A stretch of DNA of 64,000 nucleotides, taken from the NCBI GenBank assembly GCA_014526335.1, contig JACTAT010000043.1, forward strand, positions 1,957,206 through 2,021,205, written 5' to 3'. The DNA comes from Chrysaora quinquecirrha. Lineage: Eukaryota > Cnidaria > Scyphozoa > Semaeostomeae > Pelagiidae. A model generated the notes under the pieces. That model had not been told where the DNA came from and ran no database searches. It worked only from the letters and a program-made list of their open reading frames with translations. Below are positions 50,101 to 59,100 of this stretch, in pieces. Positions within the stretch are counted from its first letter, which is position 1; the number at the start of each line of letters is the position of its first letter. Both the position numbers and the translations under genes were made by a program.

Positions 50101-53100
50101 AGTAAACTGCTTATACAATTTCGCTTATGCATCACACCAAGTACCTATTGTGAATCAGCCCATGATCGTTGAACATTTTCTTTAATAAATCGTTGACGAT
50201 TTTGTGGTCAGTATATTCGATACGTCGCTTCCTTATTTAAGCACAATTTCCTGGATCTTTATACACCTGATCTGAAAAGGCTCTGAAGAAAAACCCTGGA
50301 TTCATTTCTACGTCCCCTGATTGTATAAGTAATATTTGAAAAAACAACATTTTATAAATATCTGTGGCTACACTGAATTAAATTGAAATAGTATCGAATG
50401 ATGAAAAAGACAGCACATCAATATCACATGACCATAACTGATTTTAATAGAAATGGAAATCGATGGAAATACCAATATCAACAACGACTTCCAGTTTTTC
50501 TCATAATTTTTGTCCAAGGCTTTGTTTTTATGTTTGAAGAATGAAAACATCATTTAGGGGTTTTTGGCAAACCAGAAAAAATAGACCTAGATAGATACGT
50601 AAGAATCAGGAATGTTGTAACAAAAGATAGGAATCTCTATTATGTATGTACACAATGAAAACAATCGTCCATTTCTCAATGAGTTTCTCATTGTTCTTCT
50701 CTCCTTGTTGAGCCTCATAAACTAATGTTCGTGAAAAGTTATTGTCCTGTTGCACCTAGAAACGCGCTTCTTTTTTGGAACGAAGCCTTTTCTGCTCTTG
50801 CTGTGCAAACCGTAATTTTCTAAATGTTTTTGGTCCTGCAAGTTGGTCAAATTTTCAATTTTCTCTCAGTTTTGAAATGTTTGATTTTCGTGGCAGTCAT
50901 CTGTTGTCTGTTGCACAAAACGTGAACCTACGACTCATCGCGATTCTTTTGTTCTGCCTTAATTTGTTTACGACTCTAATAAAAGCAATTTAGATCAATT
51001 TTCCATGTATCTCTAGAAAGCTAGAACAAGGAACAAAGTTAAGAACGATCGGAAATGAGCAGAAACAGACGGAATCACGGAATATGCGGGGACGAATGGG
51101 AATCAGTAGGAACTTAAGGAAACGAGGAAACGAAGCTGGAATCAGTGGAAACCAGCTAATCTAGCTGAAAACAAAGTTGGGAGTACAAAGGCGGCTGTCA
51201 AGGGAGAACAAAGTTGGTTCTGGCAGGAATCAAATCTGGAGAATCAGAGGGGTGAAAGCTGGATGCTGGATGTTGATTCAGTTCAGTGGGGATCATCTCT
51301 AATATTCGGGAAAAGTGGCCGAAATGAGTGGCAATTCTATTTTGTTAATTACGATCTCAGACGTGATCTCATTCTACAAACATGATTAATGGGTACTTTT
51401 AATTTATTAAAATTAGTTTCTGGAAGATGACATTGCCAAATTATTGTATGAAGAACATAATGATGTTCTATACAAAATACAAATGCTTACCTGTATGATA
51501 CTTTTTTGCACAAGACAGAGTGACGTTCGCATTCCCATTTTTACTGTTAAGAAACTGATCCTCATTACACGGATGTAACACTTTTTGTTTGTCTCGTAAT
51601 GCACTTGAGATTTGTTAGAATTAATAAGAAAGTTTGAGGATTTTACATGTCATAAAAATTCTCCCTTGTAACTTCCAACAACCCTCGGAGCCATTTCTGA
51701 TTGTTTAGACCAATTACTAGAGCTTCATACGAGGATACATCGTGTAATTCGTTGGTTATAATAATGTATATAGTTCATTATCATGCATATGAGATATTGT
51801 ATATAGTCTAAAGGGGCAGGTCCAGGGTATTGCACCTGCACGTGCAGCAGTCAGATTTTGCCGATAATAAAAAATTTTCTTCACTTCGTCATCCTGCAGC
51901 TTTACTTTATAGTTTTGTCACCCTGTGGGCTTGTGAATTTCTTCCCTGCTCAAGTTTGTGCAACAGCTAGGTGTCCTCCTGTTGATACTTTTTTAGCATG
52001 GTCATTTCATCATGGTTTCCAAACAGCAACGGGGGTCATGTCTTCGTGTGCTATAAAGTTCCTTTCGGACTGTTGCACAACGTCAGCTTTTCTCCCACTG
52101 GCCAGAATCCTTTGTTTTTCGGCTTCGTGATAGAAAAAGTTCCATTGTATGCAAAGTGTGCAACAGTCAAACACAATCGTGCAACAGTGAAGCACAATGG
52201 AACAACAAATATATATAGAAAAGTTATCTCAAACTGAAAGCCATAAGCCATCCATGCATGGAAATCCATCCATGTTTGAGTCTAGCTCCAGGTAAGAAAG
52301 AAGGCGGGTAAATTGAAAGGGCCAACGTTGAAGATGTGTGACTGGCAGTGATCGATCATTAATATGGCACTGCTTCGTTCATAAAGTTTTGCCAAAAAAT
52401 TCAACAATGTAGCTTATGTAGATAAAAAATGAGAGAGATTTGACCATCTGACTGTGCTTTTCTGTGGTAGGGTGAGTAAAGACAATACAATGTTCTCAAC
52501 GTGAGAAGAAAACTTTGTAGGTATTTCGTACGCAGAAAGGAAGCATGTCCAGTTGCCTGGATGCTCAGAAACTATTTACAGGGATGGTATTTTGTATTAT
52601 TTTGTTAAACAATGAAGTCCCATACAAATAAAGAAAATCTCTCTTGTATGTAGACAGTATACACATTAGAATATGGCCTAAGCAGACTCCAGGCTTTGTA
52701 TTTTTATGAGGAAGTATGAAACAGGAAACAGAATTTTTTGCACTGTTTTGCACTTCATCTAAAATCATCATTATGCTATTGTAAATTTTGTTAATTTAAT
52801 TCGCTGTAAATTTTGGTTTCCTCAGTTTAAAAGTGCATTTTTGCCTATTTCCAAAAAGGCGTTTCCTCTTGAAACCTATACCGGAAGGGCGTTTCTCGGT
52901 GATCTAAAGGGCGTGGCCCTAATTTTCAAGAATGAGGTAAAGCAGAGAGATCATGGGAATTGCGTGATTCGGTTCTTTTTGCTGTTTCGACATAAGACGG
53001 TAGATCTTTGAAATTGGAATCACAATGTATGTAACACCTTTCAAGAATTCATGACAGCATGACCTGCTTTGAAAATGATGTTTTCGTACGCCAGCAAAAG

Positions 53101-56100
53101 TCTTGAGCCGGAAAGCTGCATAAAAGCGTATATTTTATAGAAGAGTTCTTCAAGATTCTCCTTTCAATTACCACTGTCAAACACATGTTTAGGAAAATTA
53201 CATGTTGATATTCCAGTTATTGACTCCGAAATATTTGTTTCAAGTCGTTTTCTTAAGTTTGTAGTCTGTCCAACATAATTACAGCTCCATTTCAATAGTT
53301 ACAAGACAAAGAAAATATATGACACTTTCGCTGTCGGATGTTGTATTGCATTTAATGTTCTAAATCGTACCGTTTGCTGTTTCAGCGTTATTATAGGCTT
53401 GTGTCTCAGTAGCATTGGCATTCATTACAGAGGCAATACGAGAGCAATTTTGCGAATTATTACTTCTAGCATTAGAATTTCCATTAAGATTTTCTGAATG
53501 ATTAATAGTCTTACAATTAGGTTGAAAACAAAATTGCGTGATTCGGTTCTTTTTGCTGTTTCGATATAAGACGGTAGATCTTTGAAATTGAAATCACAAT
53601 GGATGTGACAATAAGATTTGATAACGATGGCATTTTTTCTTCGGGAAGGCGGAGTTCCATATTGGCATAGTCAATCTCGATACCAAGGTAAATAATTGAC
53701 GATGGTGGGCCAAATACCTTGTCTGGAGCCAGCGGAATTCCTAAGTCATGAAATAATGATATTGTTGTGTCAATGTTAATTTGACACGTAGGTAAATCCT
53801 AGCTACCCGCATTTATAAAATTTAAAACTAATTAATGTCAACTATTTAAAACATACTGATTTAAAACACTATATAAAGTCCTTATTATAACCTTATATGC
53901 AATTGGTAAAAAATTCATAGCTTAAAATTTGATACATGAATTCTGTAATAACTTATTGATAAAACCCAAAAAAAATAATTCTATAAAAACCCAAGCCTTG
54001 GATGAAAGGCCCGCATATTTGGCAGAAGCATTCGCCACTATTCAAATTCTTTATTCTGGATCTACAATCCCGAATTGATTCAGCATTTTACTCATTGAGG
54101 AAGGGAGAGCCGAAGTTGAGGTCTTCGATATCTAATAGTCTCGGACCCAAAAATTAGTTCTCATCCTAGGTATTTGGAATTCATTGTTATTTCTAAGGCT
54201 ATACATATTTTCTCGCTCCCTGATGAACGTGATGTTTATAGATGACCTCGATGTTCATAGATGGCCTCGTTTTCACTTCTTCGGATTTTGGAGAAAGTGA
54301 AGAGAGATGTGTTATTACTGTAGTATTTAAGTTAACCCTAATCCTACCGGGGGGGGTGGAATCCACCCCCCCCCCTCAAGCTTTTTTTGAAACTGTTCTG
54401 TTGTGTAATGGATGTAAGCTTGCAAACCAGACTGACTTTAAGCCTATATGTATAAGCTACAATGTGATACAAAAAAATCCCCAAAATAATAACAATGGGT
54501 CACGTGACATTGCCTTATATGGAAAGCGATCATGCCAAAACCACATATAAGTGCCTATTTTTACCATTAAATCTTATCAGAATTGACTGATTCTTTGCAA
54601 GGTAATAGAAAATAGTTACTAGCTACAAAATGTAAAGAAATTTCCCGATTTCTATTGATATTAAGGAAGGTCGATTTTTGACCAACGTCAATAGCATGTT
54701 TTGATTATGATGTCACAATGACGTCATAATAGAAGTGGGAGACGCCCAATTTACCAACATTACTCCTAATACATTGGTCAATGCCTGTGCCAAGTTTGAT
54801 TGCTCTAGCTCTACTGGACAGCAATTTATGGAGGGGGGGTGGAAACCACCCCCCCCCGGCTGTGGTAGATCAAAAAAAGCCCGGTAGGATTAGGGTTAAT
54901 AGGACACCTTAAACCAACAGCCATCACACTATAATTAACCATTGCATTTTCCTGCCTAGGTCTTGCCAGTTTACACGCCCGGACCAGAGGTATTTTGTGG
55001 AATTTTTTTATTAATACCATAATTTTTTTTAGCCGTTTATTTTTATTGACGCAACTTGGTATATTCGTCCGTTTGAACCTTTTCGAGTGAATGTTTGTGC
55101 TATTGCAACGCCATGCTGTTAGGCATTTTAAATCAGGATTATAAAAAGTAAAATACTTAAAAAATGCCCTGCGGCCCTTACGATTGGTGCGTTATTTTGT
55201 ATAAAGAAAATTAGTGGCATGCCAAGACTTTAGAGCAGATATTTTTATATGTTTCTTCCAGTCAAGGTTTTGGTCAATTCCTACACAAAGATACTTAGTC
55301 TTTTGAACCACCTTCATCGGATTCCTTCACTTTATTATACTTGAATTTTGAGCAGATAAGCATTGAATGAGTTTTGTGACATCCAGTGAAATTTATTACC
55401 CTTGCCAAGATTCAAAACTTTTAAGGTCTTCTGTCATTGCCTCATTTAGCTGAGTCAAATCCTTAGATCTGTAGGTGAGGCTGGTGTCGTCAGCATACAT
55501 GGAAACAGCAGAGCTCTGTATAATATATATGGCAGATCTTTTATGTAGTTAAGTATTCGAAGAGAACCAAGACATGAACCTTGAGACACAAACTTCAATC
55601 TCAGCGATTTCAGAGTCGACTTCGCTGATCCTGCAAAACTGTTTTCTGTTTGATCAATATGAGCCAAACCATTTGATTTCGTTGCGATTGAATAAGCTCA
55701 CCGATTTCAGAGTTGATTTAGCTGACTAAGCTAAATCAGACTAAGCTCACCGATTTCAGAGTGGATTTCAATTATGATCTTATTATCTTCTGTATCAAAA
55801 GCTTTTTGAGAGTTAGTACCGAAATAGTTTCAAGTGTCCAATCCCTTATACCAATCATCTGTAATTTTAAGTAAACACGAGACTATGGAATAAGTTTCTC
55901 TGAACCTTGACTGACCTTCGTAAATGAGATGGTTTCTTATAAGATATTCGTACATCTGATTAAAGACTAGTTTTTTAAATAACATTGAAACTATTGGAAG
56001 GACAGAAATTAGATTTTTTCAAATCTATCCCCGTCCTTATAAATAGGAATGACTTCCTTGATTTCGAGAACCCTTATTGATTTGAATTCAAATTTTTTAT

Positions 56101-59100
56101 TCATAGGGTTCAGTTGGTAATCACTTAACAGAAGAGGATTAGGGGTATCCTCTATTTATTCTGCTAGAGTTTTCCCAACTGAACAGAAGTACTGATTCTG
56201 AAAACTGAAAACGATGAGATGACTCTGCAATTTTCAAGTCTTCTTTCGATATCAACTTTGATGTTAAGAACTCTAGAGATATATATATTGAGTCAATCCC
56301 ATCTCCTGTAGCATTTGTTCCAATATGCAAAATAACGGTTTCAGGTTGCTTTTTCAAGAGAGGTTGCAAATATGAATTCCTGTCGTCGGTTGTTGGACCA
56401 GGACAGACTCTTACTTTAACATTGTATTTATTTTGCAATTTAAATTCCGTTAAGCATGCTATCACCTGTTGTTAATACTGAGTTTTTGTCTTCTTGGCTA
56501 GTTGTTCCTGTACCTTCGCATCATCTTTGTGTTTTAAGATCCTTTGTTCCAAGTAGCTTGCTCTTTTTTGTTGATCTGCATTGCGATTCTGTTGCATTCG
56601 GGAGTTGCTGAAATAATTCTTTGCATTCCGTCCCTTGGTATTCTGTTGTTCGAATTCTTTCACCTTTTTTCCACGAGACACTTTTGATGCCTGGGAATCC
56701 ATTACCATTATCACGATTTACTTAATTTTGTACTTTATTTTAATCGTTTCTATGTCAGCGATTTTGCAATAAGGACAAACACTGTATGAATTCTGTATTT
56801 ATATTATGTAATTATCTATTAATAACCTTCCTGTTCCTATTTGAAGATTATGGAAACTTGCAATGAACAACGGGAACATTTTCGGGCATACTTAAAAGCT
56901 TTTTTCGTCTGACACTTCTCAGGGTATGAACGTCAGAACACTCGCATGCAAGTCGCTTCTAATCTGTTCATGTTTGCCAGCAGAGAACCAGAGCTTCTTT
57001 GCTACAATTTCCTGTAAACTTTTCCGTTCTTGGGAAGATAATGTAAGGCTTGAATTCTGAGTTTGAGGCGAAAAGATATCTTATTTTGTTTCTACTAGTA
57101 TATAATGTAGTGCACTGCTTTATCCAGTATATAAAAGGTGCACTGCTTTATCAAGTAAATAGTAGATTTATCTGCGTTACACCTTAGTGTTTTTAGGCGT
57201 TTTATTTGCCTCACCATCTTATTACTTCGACTAGAATTATGAAGTGTGAAATATTTTCTAGGAAAGGAAGGATGCTGTATTGTATGCAGAAAATGTACGC
57301 ATAATTATGGCAACGTAAGAATCAAACGTGTTCGATCATTTAGATTCATGATTATTTCAACTATTTGCTGAAACTTATAGAAATTCAACATAATGATTTC
57401 TTTTCCAAATACAGAGCACTAAATGTACCAGTCACTAAACATTCATTCGACGATTGTCGCCTTATGACTGAAGCGAAAGGAAGAGAATTGCCACCAGAGG
57501 CTGGACTAGTAGAATATTGCAAAACTAGTGCAGAAACTGGGTAAGTTCTGTGTCAAAAATCGTGAAATGGATCTTAGACGTATAAAATCACACACATATT
57601 ATGATAACTATACAGACTTTGAAAAGTAAATTAAAAACATAAATTGCTTTTTTCATTTTCCTAATCAACAGTCTGAAAGAAAGACTTCAAATTTTTTCGT
57701 CACTATTTGACTGGAGGGCAGTTGTGTTGCACTTGTTTGATAATCATTTACCGATGTTGAGGAACAGTAACATAATGAAGTCATGGAACGCATATTTATA
57801 GTTAAAAACTTTGCAAGTTCAAGAAAAACCGTTATATCTCAAATACATCTTGAAATACACAAATTCAAATTTAAGAAAATTTTTATAAGTGTGATATCTG
57901 AACCAGTTAAACCACCTTTATTTGACAGGAATTGTTTCACTAGATTCCAAAATTCCTGATTAGACATGATTCCAATTTTTGTAGCCTGTTAAAAATGGAA
58001 TTTGACAGCCTTTTTCCGAAGAGCAACACATTTGTTTCGTTGCCTTTTAAATTTTATCTTCTTTTCCTTTGATGGATTTTTATTAAATTTATTTTGCAAT
58101 CCAAATAGTGTATAAACTGCCTTTTTAAATCTGGAGTCATAAACGGAGCAATATTCCTTCTTTGATATTTGGATTTTATTGGCGCATGTTTGTCCACCAC
58201 ACTTGTTGAAACTTTCTGTATCCTTCCTTTCTTTCCGTGTTTGAAAGGATTTTGTTAGATATGAAGTGCACTTTACTTTTTTCGATAACCTTTTCTAAAT
58301 CAGGTAGTTGCATTTCAATTGAAGGGGAGATAAGTATTAGCACAAAAATATTAATATCACTTCCTCAGTGGTTGTATCCATGTCTTGACGCATGAAGGAC
58401 AGTGTCTCCAATTTATCTTCCGTTGAATACAACGAAACAGACAAATTTTTAGGAAATACTTAAAAACTAATACTAAACGAATTCCAAAATAATTCCGAAG
58501 CAAATTTTAGCAATCAAGATCTTTTGCCTTTTGAAAACATTTCGACCATGAAAATCACAGAAATAATCATTATTGTAGAAAAAGGTTCTTCCGCGAGGGG
58601 AGTCAATCTTTTGCCATTGACAATCCACATCAGGTAAGAGGACGCCTTATCAGCAGAGCTATTTTCAGGGGTGTCTTATTTGCAAAGACTATGGGGGGAT
58701 TGTTTCAATTGGCAGCAGTGATGGCCATCAAAGAAGGGTTTGCCCCATTTACCCCAGAGAATGCAGCAGCACGGGCAAGAGGATGTGCCTAGGCTCACCT
58801 ACCACAAAGGTGCAAGTGTGGTGAGAAAACTGCATCTCAGAAGCTTGCACAGCCTGCCCAAAGTTACTGTGACAAAACTTAATTGATTTTCTGTTTAAGT
58901 ATATTCAGACTAGCCTTTGCAAGTTTCTAATCACCATCTGGTGATGACCAACGCCTCCCATGGACTCCGCCAATAACAACATCTATCTTGAAGGCATTGT
59001 GCATTGAAGTGGCTATATTTTCTGTTAGTCTTTGTTTTAATCTTTTATCTTAACGTTGATCTTGATCATTATCTTAATCTTTGCCTCAGGCTTAATCTTA

